A program made the position numbers and the translations under genes. A stretch of DNA of 64,000 nt, taken from positions 1,441,983 through 1,505,982 of the forward strand of contig NZ_CP061296.1 of the NCBI RefSeq assembly GCF_018687555.1, given 5' to 3'. Shown one piece after another: positions 9,618 to 19,091 of this stretch. The notes below the pieces were generated by a model that saw only the letters and a list, made by a program, of their open reading frames with translations, was not told the origin of the DNA and made no database searches. How positions within the stretch are numbered: the stretch's first letter is position 1; the number at the start of each line of letters is the position of its first letter. The DNA is from Polynucleobacter sp. MWH-P3-07-1 (GTDB taxonomy: Bacteria; Pseudomonadota; Gammaproteobacteria; Burkholderiales; Burkholderiaceae).

Positions 9618-10240
9618 TGAGAAAACAAGTGATGTTAGTAGATGACCATCCCGCTATGCTGATGGCCCTGAAAAGCATGCTGCAAGACCAATTACTTTTT
9701 GAAGTGGTTGGTCAGGCTCAAAATGGGGAGGAATGCTTACGCTCGATCAAGGAGATGAATCCCAATTTGATCATTCTCGATTTAGATATGCCCAAGACTG
9801 ATGGTTTTGATGTCATTAGACGTATCGGTTTAATGTATCCAGAGGTCCGTATTCTGGTGCTCTCAAGCCTGGATGAGTCGGTTTACGGAGGCCGAGTCCG
9901 CTCTTTGGGTGCACACGGCTTTGTCAATAAGACCGCTGGAGCTGACATCATTCTTTCAGCCTGTCTCGCTATTTCTCAAGGCTATAACTTCTTTGCGCAT
10001 GGTCGAAATGGCAATAGCTCTTTGACAGATAACGATAAGTTGGCACTGATTTCTGATCGCGAATTACAAGTCATGAAGTACCTCGGCAAAGGCAATACCA
10101 ATCAGCAAATTTCTGACATGCTGCATATCAGCAATAAAACTGTGGCGACCTATAAGACGCGGGTCTTTGATAAGTTAGGCATTAATAATATTGCCGACTT
10201 AATTTTATTCTGTCGTAACAATCACATTATCGAAAGTTAA
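9617..10240 (+). CDS. NarL/LuxR-family response regulator, BvgA/EvgA-like
   Basis: A 207-residue transcription factor. The receiver domain (~1-125) has acidic residues D9/D10, phospho-acceptor D55 (LDLDMPK) and a lysine near 104 in VNKTAG. The C-terminal LuxR-type helix-turn-helix (~145-205) reads SDRELQVMKYLGKGNTNQQI, then SNKTVATYKTR and FDKLGINN. This is very close to BvgA in both spacing and the SNKTV-TYKTR recognition helix. Its ATG overlaps the stop of the EAL gene by one base, indicating translational coupling, and the kinase gene follows within eight bases. It is expected to be phosphorylated by the HPT domain of that kinase. Confidence 0.9.
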   Translation: MRKQVMLVDDHPAMLMALKSMLQDQLLFEVVGQAQNGEECLRSIKEMNPNLIILDLDMPKTDGFDVIRRIGLMYPEVRILVLSSLDESVYGGRVRSLGAHGFVNKTAGADIILSACLAISQGYNFFAHGRNGNSSLTDNDKLALISDRELQVMKYLGKGNTNQQISDMLHISNKTVATYKTRVFDKLGINNIADLILFCRNNHIIES

Positions 10241-10247
10241 TTTGGTA

Positions 10248-12740
10248 ATGCATCGATTCATTTTTTTGAGTACCGTATTTGTCTGTCTCACGACAAGTAA
10301 CTTTGTACACTCATTGTCTTTATCTTCGGAAGAGCAAAAGTGGGTCGATGCACACCCCATCGTACGATTTAGTATTCATGAGAAATATCGGCCTTACCTT
10401 AGCTCTGCTTCAGACAAAGAGGGCAAAGGAATATTTAGGGCCTTGCTGGATCGCTTAAGCGAGCACACCCAACAAGAATTTCATCCGATTTGGCGACATT
10501 CTGATGCCGAGATATTTCATCAACTCACTTCCGGCCAAATCCACTTTGTGATTGACCCTCCTCACTTAGATCACAAACCAGGTCCAGCCTTACTACTATC
10601 TGATCCCGTGTTTTGGGGGCAAGATGTACTAGTGGGCTATAAAGGTGCTAACTTAGATCAGCCAAAGGGCGATAGTAGAGTGCTCTATTTTGATCGTGGC
10701 TATTCCAATTTTCAGAATCCAGATTTAATCCCCATTACCGCTAGCACTAACCTGGAGAGCTTAAGTGCCTCCCTAGTTACAAGAGAGGTTGAGGCTCTAG
10801 TGATGCCTGCCAGACTAGCCGCTCAACTCCTCAAGAAGTGGAATCCTTCTGAGATCGACATCCTTGGGCATTATGGTCATCAACCTTTTCCCTATCGACT
10901 ACTGATGGCAGAAAAACATGCGCCATTAGATCGGATCATTCAGCGCTTTTTAAACGATCTAGACCCACTTGAATCAGCAAATGACTTTGGCTTGCCGAAA
11001 CTTGCATCAATCGCGACAACTAAAGAGTCTAGTCATGCCCAATGGCTCTTGACATTGATTTTGCTATTAATCGGAGGGGCTTTTATTTGGGATCTTCAAA
11101 AGAAGCGGGCAGCACAAGATTTACTTGGCCAAACGCTATTGAAAGCGAAAAATATAGCTGAACAGGCCAATGCTGCAAAGTCCTCTTTCTTGGCAACGAT
11201 GAGCCATGAAATACGAACTCCAATGAACGCTATTCTGGGCATACAAGAACTGTTACTCAATAATCCGAGCATTCCTCCCAATGAGAAGACCTTACTCAAA
11301 AGCGCTCATAGCTCTGCTCAATCTTTACTGGGAATCTTGAATCAAGTTTTAGATCTATCGAAAATTGAAGCAGGAAAGCTAAGCCTTAATCCGGTTTCAT
11401 ATGATCTAAAGGCTTTGATTGACGATATTCACGCTTCTTTTTCGCCGATTGCGAAAAAGGGAGGCTTAATTCTTCACACTACGGTGGATAAAAGACTTGC
11501 AGAAGTGCTAATGGTTGATGGCTTACGCTTTAGGCAAATTCTGCAAAATCTCATCAGCAATGCAATCAAATTTACCAAGCAAGGTGAGATCTATTTTTCA
11601 GTGAGCGTGCTTGCGGATGATCATGCCGGTCAGCTCCTAGAATTTAGGGTCATTGATACCGGCATCGGAATGCGTTCTGATGAAATTGAATTAGCCCTTC
11701 AAGAATTTGAGCAGCTCTCAGCAGCGGGTCAAGTAAATCAGAATAGTGTCATACAGGGCAGTGGACTGGGTTTGGCGATCACCAAACGCTTACTAGAGTC
11801 AATGGATAGTCACCTCTACTTTGACAGCGCACCGGGATTCGGAACCAATGTCCATTTTTCAGTTGCCCTTTCGAGAACAGGGGATGCAGCTGTAAGCCAC
11901 TCGAGCCATGCGGCAGCTCGATCTTATGTCACCGAAAGTATTGCCGGCCGACAAAAAATCAGGGGACAAAATATTGCTACTTTAGTGGTGGAAGATCATG
12001 CAGCTAGTCGCCAAATTTTATCCCTCCAACTTGAGGCTCTGGGGTTCAAGGTTTTGGTTTGCGAGTCTGGAGCCAAGGCGCTTGATCTCATTGATGAGCA
12101 TCATTTTGACTTACTGCTGACAGATCAGTCTGTCCCAGGCATGCAGGGTTCCGAGCTTTCCAAAAAAATCAGATCCTCAGGTAACACCGACCTGATTATC
12201 ATTGGTATTACTGCCGATATCTATGCTCTAGAATCCCGTAGCAAGTTCATGAGCGCCGGAATGAATAGTGTCTTAATTAAACCGCTAAGCCTCAAGACAC
12301 TCGAGCAAGAATTGAGGCAATATTTTCATTTCTCTGAAGAACCAACCGATGATCTAGGCAGTGAATATTCATTCGACAATTTTGGTCCACTTTTTCAAAA
12401 TGATCCAAACAAAATATTGCTTGTACTTGATGAAATTCAAAAGGTTCATGATGAGTCACTAATGGAACTCAGGAACTCATATTCGAAAGGAAAGCTCTCC
12501 CAGAGCGACTTTGATCAGTTGCTTCATAAAATCAAAGGTGGCGCCGCCCTTTTAAATGCAAAACAGTTTATTGCGGACTGCACGATCTTAGAGCTAGATA
12601 CTCATTTAGAAAGCAGAATTTCAAGCTTGATTGACTTATTAGAAGAGCAGAATTTACTGATTGAGAGATACAAGAATAGATTAGCGACAGCTCCCAAAAA
12701 TGAATGTTTTAATGGAATCCAAATTACGCCTAGAATCTAG
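10248..12740 (+). CDS. BvgS-like hybrid sensor histidine kinase
   Basis: An 830-residue membrane kinase. It has a signal peptide (~1-24) and one periplasmic solute-binding (Venus-flytrap, SBP_bac_3-like) domain (~30-255) with a WVDAHPIVRFSI opening typical of BvgS/EvgS. One transmembrane helix follows (~264-285), then a HisKA domain with H320 in SHEIRTPMN. The HATPase has its N-box near 435, DTGIGM and GSGLGLAITKRLLE. A receiver domain carries D626 in LLTDQSVPGM, and a C-terminal HPT domain carries H760 in LLHKIKGGAALL. All phosphorelay residues are present. It is smaller than Bordetella BvgS, with one periplasmic lobe pair and no PAS domain. A TTG at 10242 is an alternative start, but ATG 10248 gives a cleaner signal peptide. 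dacB follows two bases later. Confidence 0.92.
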   Translation: MHRFIFLSTVFVCLTTSNFVHSLSLSSEEQKWVDAHPIVRFSIHEKYRPYLSSASDKEGKGIFRALLDRLSEHTQQEFHPIWRHSDAEIFHQLTSGQIHFVIDPPHLDHKPGPALLLSDPVFWGQDVLVGYKGANLDQPKGDSRVLYFDRGYSNFQNPDLIPITASTNLESLSASLVTREVEALVMPARLAAQLLKKWNPSEIDILGHYGHQPFPYRLLMAEKHAPLDRIIQRFLNDLDPLESANDFGLPKLASIATTKESSHAQWLLTLILLLIGGAFIWDLQKKRAAQDLLGQTLLKAKNIAEQANAAKSSFLATMSHEIRTPMNAILGIQELLLNNPSIPPNEKTLLKSAHSSAQSLLGILNQVLDLSKIEAGKLSLNPVSYDLKALIDDIHASFSPIAKKGGLILHTTVDKRLAEVLMVDGLRFRQILQNLISNAIKFTKQGEIYFSVSVLADDHAGQLLEFRVIDTGIGMRSDEIELALQEFEQLSAAGQVNQNSVIQGSGLGLAITKRLLESMDSHLYFDSAPGFGTNVHFSVALSRTGDAAVSHSSHAAARSYVTESIAGRQKIRGQNIATLVVEDHAASRQILSLQLEALGFKVLVCESGAKALDLIDEHHFDLLLTDQSVPGMQGSELSKKIRSSGNTDLIIIGITADIYALESRSKFMSAGMNSVLIKPLSLKTLEQELRQYFHFSEEPTDDLGSEYSFDNFGPLFQNDPNKILLVLDEIQKVHDESLMELRNSYSKGKLSQSDFDQLLHKIKGGAALLNAKQFIADCTILELDTHLESRISSLIDLLEEQNLLIERYKNRLATAPKNECFNGIQITPRI

Positions 12741-12742
12741 GA

Positions 12743-14266
12743 ATGTCTTTACTTAAGCCACTAAAAATACTGACTTTATTGCTGGTGTGTCAGCTTGCTC
12801 ATGCTGCACCAGAACAAATACTCCATTCGCTACCGAAGGCTGTTTTATCTAGCCTAGAAAAGAATCAAATTTCCCCTGAAGCCATGGGGGTTTCAGTTAT
12901 GGAGATTCTTAAGACGGGGTCAGGAAAATCTGAAGCGAGAGCAGTCTTAGACTGGAATGCCAGTAAGCCCATGAATCCAGCTTCAACCATGAAGCTCTTA
13001 ACTACACTTACTAGCTTAGAAGTGTTAGGTCCAGGCTATCGTTGGCGCACTAATTTATATACTGATGGCCTCATTCGACAGGGTGTCCTCAAGGGAAATC
13101 TTTACCTCCAAGGGAGCGGAGACCCAAAACTCATTCCTGAAGAATTAGCCAAGATGATGCAAGCATTACAGAATCTTGGCATCCAAAAAATTGATGGCAA
13201 CCTCGTCTTTGATAGAAGCGCTTATGCTAAAGAGGTCATGGAGCAGCAATCTATTGATGGGGAAGAATCTCGCGCCTATAACGTTTCCCCCGACCCTCTG
13301 CTTTACTCATTTCGAACCCTATCTTTCACCTTGAGTAAATCGCGTACGGCAGATTTCATTGATGTTAGCTATACGCCCACCCTATCTCAATTGACCATCA
13401 ATAATCAACTAAGACTAGTGAATCAATCTTGCGATAACTGGAAAAAAGGAATTGCTTTTGACTTGATTGGCAACAATAAGCAGAACATTGGAGAAAAGAT
13501 ACTTACAGCAAACTTTAACGGCTATTTCCCCGCTGCCTGTACTAATGCTGCTTATAACGTGGTTGCAATCGATGCCAACACTTTTTTAACCAAAGGCTTC
13601 TCTGCAGCTTGGGAGCAATCTGGCGGGACTTGGGCGCAAGCACCTGATGGCCAAGACGGGACGGTACCAGTCTCCGCCAGACCGCTACTGCAATTTGAAG
13701 GAATTAAGCTTGCAGATGATGTTCAGGACATCAATAAGTTTTCCAATAACGTCATGGCTAGACAAGTCTTACTGACACTGGCTTTAGAGAAAGTGGGTAA
13801 ACCCGCGAGTGTCGAGAACGGTGATTTAGTCATTCGGAGCTGGCTAAAAAAGATGAATCTACAGTTTCCGGAGCTTGTCATTGAAAACGGGGCTGGTTTA
13901 TCTAGAAATGAAGCCATCACTCCAGAACATATGAATCAGCTATTAGTGCTTGCTCGAAGCCTTCCAACAGGAGATATTTTTTATAACAGCCTACCGATTG
14001 CTGGAGTAGATGGCACGATGAGAAATCGTTTGTTAGTTCAATTGCGTAAATTTCTTCATCTACAGAAAAAACCGGAAGCTCGAATTAAGACAGGGTCACT
14101 CTCTGATGTACGCTCGATATCAGGATATGTTGTGAGCAAGTCTGGAAAAATATACGCCGTCACTTCGTTTATTAATGATCCAAATGCCAATAGGGGCATT
14201 GAGGCGCAAGATCAGCTGTTGTCTTGGCTACTAGAGGATGGTCCTGAGCCAAAGCAAGCACGCTGA
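12743..14266 (+). CDS. dacB: D-alanyl-D-alanine carboxypeptidase/endopeptidase (PBP4)
   Basis: A 507-residue periplasmic class-C penicillin-binding protein that trims or cleaves peptidoglycan cross-links. A signal peptide ends near AHA (~21). The three active-site motifs are intact: S81-T-M-K84, S334-N-N336 and K449-T-G451. The large insert between the first two motifs is typical of PBP4. The gene begins two bases after the hybrid kinase, so it is almost certainly in the same operon, linking a cell-wall enzyme to the BvgAS-like system. Its last 55 bases overlap the 3' end of the convergent tsaC/sua5 gene. Confidence 0.93.
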   Translation: MSLLKPLKILTLLLVCQLAHAAPEQILHSLPKAVLSSLEKNQISPEAMGVSVMEILKTGSGKSEARAVLDWNASKPMNPASTMKLLTTLTSLEVLGPGYRWRTNLYTDGLIRQGVLKGNLYLQGSGDPKLIPEELAKMMQALQNLGIQKIDGNLVFDRSAYAKEVMEQQSIDGEESRAYNVSPDPLLYSFRTLSFTLSKSRTADFIDVSYTPTLSQLTINNQLRLVNQSCDNWKKGIAFDLIGNNKQNIGEKILTANFNGYFPAACTNAAYNVVAIDANTFLTKGFSAAWEQSGGTWAQAPDGQDGTVPVSARPLLQFEGIKLADDVQDINKFSNNVMARQVLLTLALEKVGKPASVENGDLVIRSWLKKMNLQFPELVIENGAGLSRNEAITPEHMNQLLVLARSLPTGDIFYNSLPIAGVDGTMRNRLLVQLRKFLHLQKKPEARIKTGSLSDVRSISGYVVSKSGKIYAVTSFINDPNANRGIEAQDQLLSWLLEDGPEPKQAR

Positions 14267-15303
14267 AGCCGGTCTCTAACCCCATCCCACTCCTCGCCTG
14301 GGGGTGGCTGCGGTATCAGAATCAAATCCCAACCCTGCTCATCTAAGTCCCGCAACGTTCTATACAAACGATTTGCAAAATGGCGTGGATTGCTTGAAAT
14401 CAGTATCTCTTCTACATCAATCGAGGGGTGATCTTCTAAACCTAAAGATGATTCTGAATCCCAAACAGCAACCGCAACTCGAGACTTGATATCTGGGAAT
14501 TCTGTGAGCGCATCAAGCACCTGTCCTGAGGAATACATTCTTAAGGGAGTGTTGGGAGCGTAGTGAGCTCGTAAGCTACCCGATACCCTCGGTAAATTTT
14601 GGTGCTCGAGATTATTTTGCTCGCCTGGTCTGACAACCTGAATACCTGTCTTTGCGAGAATTTCGGAGGGCGTAATGGCGCCGGGCCTCAAGAGCACAGG
14701 GGAGCCTTCGGAGGACAAATCTAAAATAGTGGATTCAATTCCGACTTCGCAATCCCCTCCATCCAAAATCATCAAATCCAGAGTGTTTTCAAACTCACTT
14801 CGCACATCAGCTGCATTTGTTGGCGAAATTTTTCCGAAACGGTTTGCCGAGGGAGCAACAATACCGCCCTTAAATTTTCTTAATAAAGTTTGTGCAACAG
14901 GATGTGCAGGCGCCCGAATTGCGACGGTATCTTGACCTCCCGTAACTTCGGTCAAAACACTTTTATCTTTCTTAAAAACCAAAGTCAGGGGGCCTGGCCA
15001 AAAGGCATTAACTAAAACCAGCGCTTGTTCCGATAAATCACGTGCCCATGGGCTTAGTACCGCACTCCAATCCATTTCGTTTTGATCAAACCGATCTGGT
15101 GCAGCCACATGAACAATCAAAGGGTGGTTTGATGGTCGCCCTTTGGTAGCAAAGATTTTCTTTACCGCCTCAGGGTTTTTGGCATCGGCACCCAAGCCAT
15201 AGACAGTCTCAGTCGGGAAGGCGACTAACCCTCCCTCTCGGAGAGTTTGTGCTGCTTCACTAATCACCACTGAAGATTGAAGTGAGGGAATATTGTTAGG
15301 CAT
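14212..15303 (-). CDS. sua5: L-threonylcarbamoyladenylate synthase (Sua5/YrdC type)
   Basis: A 363-residue cytoplasmic enzyme that makes threonylcarbamoyl-AMP from threonine, bicarbonate and ATP for the t6A37 modification of ANN-decoding tRNAs. The YrdC domain (~15-205) shows GGLVAFPTETVYGLGADA, KGRPSNHPLIVHV, TVAIRAPAHPVA and PSANRFGKISPT. A linker and a C-terminal Sua5 domain (~215-355) with PRVSGSLRAHYAPNTPLRM follow. It is therefore the long Sua5 form rather than short TsaC. It is the last gene of the pgk-to-sua5 run, three bases after purK. Its 3' end overlaps dacB antisense by 55 bp. Confidence 0.93.
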   Translation of the reverse strand: MPNNIPSLQSSVVISEAAQTLREGGLVAFPTETVYGLGADAKNPEAVKKIFATKGRPSNHPLIVHVAAPDRFDQNEMDWSAVLSPWARDLSEQALVLVNAFWPGPLTLVFKKDKSVLTEVTGGQDTVAIRAPAHPVAQTLLRKFKGGIVAPSANRFGKISPTNAADVRSEFENTLDLMILDGGDCEVGIESTILDLSSEGSPVLLRPGAITPSEILAKTGIQVVRPGEQNNLEHQNLPRVSGSLRAHYAPNTPLRMYSSGQVLDALTEFPDIKSRVAVAVWDSESSLGLEDHPSIDVEEILISSNPRHFANRLYRTLRDLDEQGWDLILIPQPPPGEEWDGVRDRLQRACFGSGPSSSSQDNS

Positions 15304-15306
15304 TGC

Positions 15307-16491
15307 CTACGGCTCAATTCCCAATTCTGAAGCAACTGCAGCGCAAGTTGCTCTGGCGTCGTCCAAAGTCTCACCGAGACAATTAACGTGTCCCATTTTT
15401 CTACCGATACGGGGAACCGACTTGCCATAAAGATGTAATTTTGCGTCTGAGTGACCTAATACCTTATTCCATGCCGGCTCTTTAGCTTGATCATCAATCC
15501 CCTCAAACCAGAGATCACCCAATAAGTTGAGCATCGAAACAGGGGCCAGCAATCGTGTATCGCCCAAAGGAAGGCGAGCCATTGCTCGGACCTGCTGTTC
15601 GAACTGACTGCTAATGCAGGCATCCATCGTATAGTGTCCGGAATTATGGGGGCGCGGGGCAATTTCATTGGCGATGATTTCACCGTTCTTCAACACAAAA
15701 AACTCAATACACAAAACCCCAACATAATCAATTTTTCGAATGAGTGCTTTGGCAGCCTCAACAATTTTCTTTTCTTGCTCTGACTGTAATGATGGTGCTG
15801 GAACTGTAGAGGTATGCAAAATACCGTCACGGTGAATATTCTGTGAAACTGGATAAACCACTACGGTATCGTCATGGCCTCGTACTGCAAGAGCTGAAAC
15901 CTCAAAATCTAAATCCATGCGCTTTTCTAATACACAAGGCACGCGTGCAAACTGATTCCAAGCAGCATTTAACTCTGCAGCATTTTGAACGGTGATTTGA
16001 CCTTTACCGTCGTAACCCATTCGGGCAGTCTTCAAAATTCCGGGTAATAAATCTGCAGGCACCTGTGCGATATCGGCATCATGCTCAATCACAAAATGCG
16101 GTGCAGGGCCAATATTGGTTTCAGCCTTCCAAGTAGCTAAGAATTTTTTTTCAGCAATGCGGTTTTGCGCCAGGGATACGCAGGCGCTTCTAGGCGCAAC
16201 AAAAGCGCCCAGAGATTCAAGCTGATCTAAAGCTTGTGCAGGCACATTTTCAAACTCAGTGCTGACAGAAGCACAAAGTAATGCCATTTCTGTGAGTGCT
16301 TTTAAGTCTCCATAGTCAGCCTGAATAAATTTTTCTGCGATCGATCCAGCGGGACTATCAGCATCCGGGTCTAATACGCAAACTTTGTAACCCATTGCTT
16401 GAGCAGCTTGGGTAAACATTCGACCGAGTTGACCACCACCTAAAATTCCAAGATAGGAGCCCGGCAAAACGGGCTCTAAACGCTGAACCAT
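15307..16491 (-). CDS. purK: N5-carboxyaminoimidazole ribonucleotide synthase
   Basis: A 394-residue ATP-grasp enzyme that carboxylates AIR to N5-CAIR in purine synthesis. The N-terminal GILGGGQLGRMFTQAA is the PurK signature. The ATP-grasp domain (~110-300) contains KTARMGYDGKGQ, a conserved EKRMDLDFEVSALAVRG and the metal-binding NEIAPRPHNSGHYT. It sits five bases after purE, which acts on its product, and directly before sua5. Confidence 0.97.
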   Translation of the reverse strand: MVQRLEPVLPGSYLGILGGGQLGRMFTQAAQAMGYKVCVLDPDADSPAGSIAEKFIQADYGDLKALTEMALLCASVSTEFENVPAQALDQLESLGAFVAPRSACVSLAQNRIAEKKFLATWKAETNIGPAPHFVIEHDADIAQVPADLLPGILKTARMGYDGKGQITVQNAAELNAAWNQFARVPCVLEKRMDLDFEVSALAVRGHDDTVVVYPVSQNIHRDGILHTSTVPAPSLQSEQEKKIVEAAKALIRKIDYVGVLCIEFFVLKNGEIIANEIAPRPHNSGHYTMDACISSQFEQQVRAMARLPLGDTRLLAPVSMLNLLGDLWFEGIDDQAKEPAWNKVLGHSDAKLHLYGKSVPRIGRKMGHVNCLGETLDDARATCAAVASELGIEP

Positions 16492-16496
16492 CTGAT

Positions 16497-17003
16497 TTAA
16501 TATCCTGGCAGATTCATTGAACGCGCAGTTTCAGATTGTTTGGCGCGAAAAGCCTCTAGCTGCTGCGCCAAAGCTGGATCTGAAATTGCTAAGTTTGCGA
16601 TGACATGTAAAGCAGCATTGGCCGCACCAGCCTCACCAATAGCAAAAGTAGCCACAGGAATCCCTTTAGGCATTTGCACAATCGAAAAGAGGGAATCCTC
16701 GCCACGAAGATACTTACTAGCCACCGGAACACCATAAACTGGAACGATTGTCTTTGAAGCCAACATGCCTGGTAAATGAGCAGCGCCGCCGGCACCAGCA
16801 ATAATGGCTTGCAGGCCGTTATGACGTGCTTGCTCTGCATACTGAAACATATCATCAGGCATGCGATGAGCGGATAAGACTTTGGCTTCGTGAGCGATAC
16901 CAAATGAATCTAGCATTTGAGCAGCGTGTTGCATGGTGTCCCAATCTGAATTGGAGCCCATCACGATTCCGACTACTGGTTTTTTGCCCAACTTCTCACT
17001 CAT
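16497..17003 (-). CDS. purE: N5-CAIR mutase (PurE, class I)
   Basis: A 168-residue enzyme that converts N5-CAIR to CAIR. Family signatures are GIVMGSNSDWDTM at the phosphate-binding loop, SAHRMPDDM with the catalytic histidine, and GAGGAAHLPGMLAS. The length fits the bacterial class I octameric enzyme. Coupling with purK, the preceding step, confirms the two-enzyme bacterial route. Confidence 0.98.
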   Translation of the reverse strand: MSEKLGKKPVVGIVMGSNSDWDTMQHAAQMLDSFGIAHEAKVLSAHRMPDDMFQYAEQARHNGLQAIIAGAGGAAHLPGMLASKTIVPVYGVPVASKYLRGEDSLFSIVQMPKGIPVATFAIGEAGAANAALHVIANLAISDPALAQQLEAFRAKQSETARSMNLPGY

Positions 17004-17076
17004 TTACTTCTCCGGAGCTAATTTCTTGAATAAGTTTCTATTATCCCAGCCTTTTACTGGGTTTTGCTAGGTGAAC

Positions 17077-17976
17077 TTAGCCTGCTTGGGTCAAACGCGC
17101 TAGCGCCTCACGGTACTTTTGAGCAGTTTGTTCAATCACAGCTACTGGCAACTCTGGGGCTGGAGGGCTCTTGGCCCAAGGCTTGCCATTAAGCTGAGCA
17201 GTCTCTAGCCAGTCCCGGACAAACTGCTTGTCATAGGAAGGGGGATTGGAGCCCACATGATAGGTTTCAGCAGGCCAGAAGCGAGAAGAATCAGCTGTCA
17301 GGATTTCATCCATCAAGACTAGATCACCATTTGCATCAAGTCCAAACTCAAACTTGGTATCCGCAATAATGATGCCGCGACTTGCAGCATATTCAGAGGC
17401 CTCTTGATACAAACGAATGCTAACGTCGCGGATTTGCTTGGCAAGCTTCTCGCCAATGAGTTCAATCACTTGCTCAAAAGAAATATTTTCATCGTGCTCA
17501 CCAATTTCGGCTTTTGCAGCAGGGGTAAAAATGGGTTCAGGCAGCTTCTGCGCATTCTCTAAACCTGCAGGCAAAGTAATACCGCAAACCTTGCCTGTCT
17601 CTTGATAATCCTTCCAACCACTTCCTGCCAAATAACCACGCACAACCGCCTCAACCAAAATTGGCTTAAGACGCTTGGCCACAACCGCACGACCCTGAAC
17701 TTGTTCTACTTCATTAGGAGCGACAACCGAAGCTGGATCAATACCGGTGAGATGATTTGGAATGACATTTACTAATTTATCGAACCAAAAATTAGCCATT
17801 TGATTGAGCACAATGCCCTTCTCAGGAATAGGCTGACCCATCACCACATCAAAAGCAGATAAGCGATCGGTGGTAATCATGAGCAACTTATCATCGCCCA
17901 CAGCATAAACATCACGTACCTTACCCTTTGACAGCAGAGGCAAGGATTGAATAGAAGTGGAATACAGAGCAGGCAT
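17077..17976 (-). CDS. purC: SAICAR synthase
   Basis: A 299-residue ligase that joins CAIR and aspartate with ATP. It shows [20 protein letters not shown] at the N-terminal ATP site, [15 protein letters not shown], a [20 protein letters not shown] segment and [12 protein letters not shown]. The longer ~300-residue form is the one seen in betaproteobacteria and fungi rather than the ~240-residue enterobacterial form. It lies between fba (seven bases upstream) and purE (73 bp downstream). Confidence 0.98.
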   Translation of the reverse strand: MPALYSTSIQSLPLLSKGKVRDVYAVGDDKLLMITTDRLSAFDVVMGQPIPEKGIVLNQMANFWFDKLVNVIPNHLTGIDPASVVAPNEVEQVQGRAVVAKRLKPILVEAVVRGYLAGSGWKDYQETGKVCGITLPAGLENAQKLPEPIFTPAAKAEIGEHDENISFEQVIELIGEKLAKQIRDVSIRLYQEASEYAASRGIIIADTKFEFGLDANGDLVLMDEILTADSSRFWPAETYHVGSNPPSYDKQFVRDWLETAQLNGKPWAKSPPAPELPVAVIEQTAQKYREALARLTQAG

Positions 17977-17983
17977 TAAATTT

Positions 17984-19048
17984 TCACTTTACGATTTGGG
18001 CTAATTCACCACTGCGATAGCGCTCAGCCATTTTCTCTAGCGAAATGGGCTTGATTTTCGCAGCCTGTCCAGCTGAGCCAAAGGCTTCGAAGCGAGCAAT
18101 ACAGACTTTCTTAGCTGCTTCACGCGCAGGCTTTAAGTAATCACGTGGGTCAAACTTACTGGGATTTTCAAATAAGTAACGACGAATTGCACCAGTCATC
18201 GCCAAACGAATATCGGTATCAATATTAATTTTACGTACGCCGTTCTTAATACCTTCTTGAATTTCTTCAACAGGAACACCATAAGTTTCTTTCATATCAC
18301 CACCAAACTCACGAATCTCAGCTAATAATTCTTGGGGCACACTAGATGAACCATGCATCACCAAATGCGTATTTGGAATACGAGTATGAATTTCTTTAAT
18401 CCGCTCTATTGCCAAAATGTCACCGGTTGGCTTCTTCGTAAATTTATAAGCGCCATGACTGGTTCCAATCGCAATTGCCAAAGCATCGCATTGGGTGGCT
18501 TTCACAAAATCAGCAGCTTGCTCGACATCGGTAAGCAACTGCTCACGCGTCATCATTCCGTCAGCGCCGTGACCGTCTTCTTTATCGCCTTTCATTGTCT
18601 CCAAAGAGCCTAAGACGCCCAATTCAGCCTCTACCGTGACACCAATGGAGTGGGAAAACTTCACCACCTCTTTTGAGACATTGACGTTGTATTCATAGCT
18701 GGCAACGGACTTGCCGTCTGCCTCGAGGGAACCATCCATCATCACACTGGTGAAGCCACTCTTAATGGCAGCCATACACACTGCAGGACTTTGTCCATGG
18801 TCTTGGTGCATCACAACTGGAATATGGGGATATGCCTCTACCGCAGCAGAGATGAGGTGTCTTAAAAAGGCTTCGCCAGCATATTTTCGGGCTCCTGCTG
18901 AGGCTTGCATGATGACTGGGGAGCCAACTTCGTTGGCAGCTTCCATGATGGCTTGAACCTGCTCAAGGTTGTTTACATTAAAGGCTGGTAAACCGTAGCC
19001 ATTTTCTGCGGCATGATCCAAAAGTTGGCGCATTGAAACTAAAGACAT
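17984..19048 (-). CDS. fba: Fructose-bisphosphate aldolase, class II
   Basis: A 354-residue zinc-dependent aldolase interconverting fructose 1,6-bisphosphate and the triose phosphates. Zinc and substrate motifs include [40 protein letters not shown] and [10 protein letters not shown]. The C-terminal half has [20 protein letters not shown]. The Calvin-cycle/glycolysis (CbbA-like) subfamily fits the length. It is transcribed after pyk with a gap of 43 bp. Confidence 0.97.
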   Translation of the reverse strand: MSLVSMRQLLDHAAENGYGLPAFNVNNLEQVQAIMEAANEVGSPVIMQASAGARKYAGEAFLRHLISAAVEAYPHIPVVMHQDHGQSPAVCMAAIKSGFTSVMMDGSLEADGKSVASYEYNVNVSKEVVKFSHSIGVTVEAELGVLGSLETMKGDKEDGHGADGMMTREQLLTDVEQAADFVKATQCDALAIAIGTSHGAYKFTKKPTGDILAIERIKEIHTRIPNTHLVMHGSSSVPQELLAEIREFGGDMKETYGVPVEEIQEGIKNGVRKINIDTDIRLAMTGAIRRYLFENPSKFDPRDYLKPAREAAKKVCIARFEAFGSAGQAAKIKPISLEKMAERYRSGELAQIVK

Positions 19049-19091
19049 AGTTTGTTCTCTTAATCTAAGGTTAAGTGGTTAATTAAATAGC

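Noticed and set aside
17045-17061. Short hairpin CCCAG/CTGGG between purC and purE
   Set aside because: The stem is only five base pairs and the minus strand lacks a U-run after it, so it is not a convincing terminator within the pur run.
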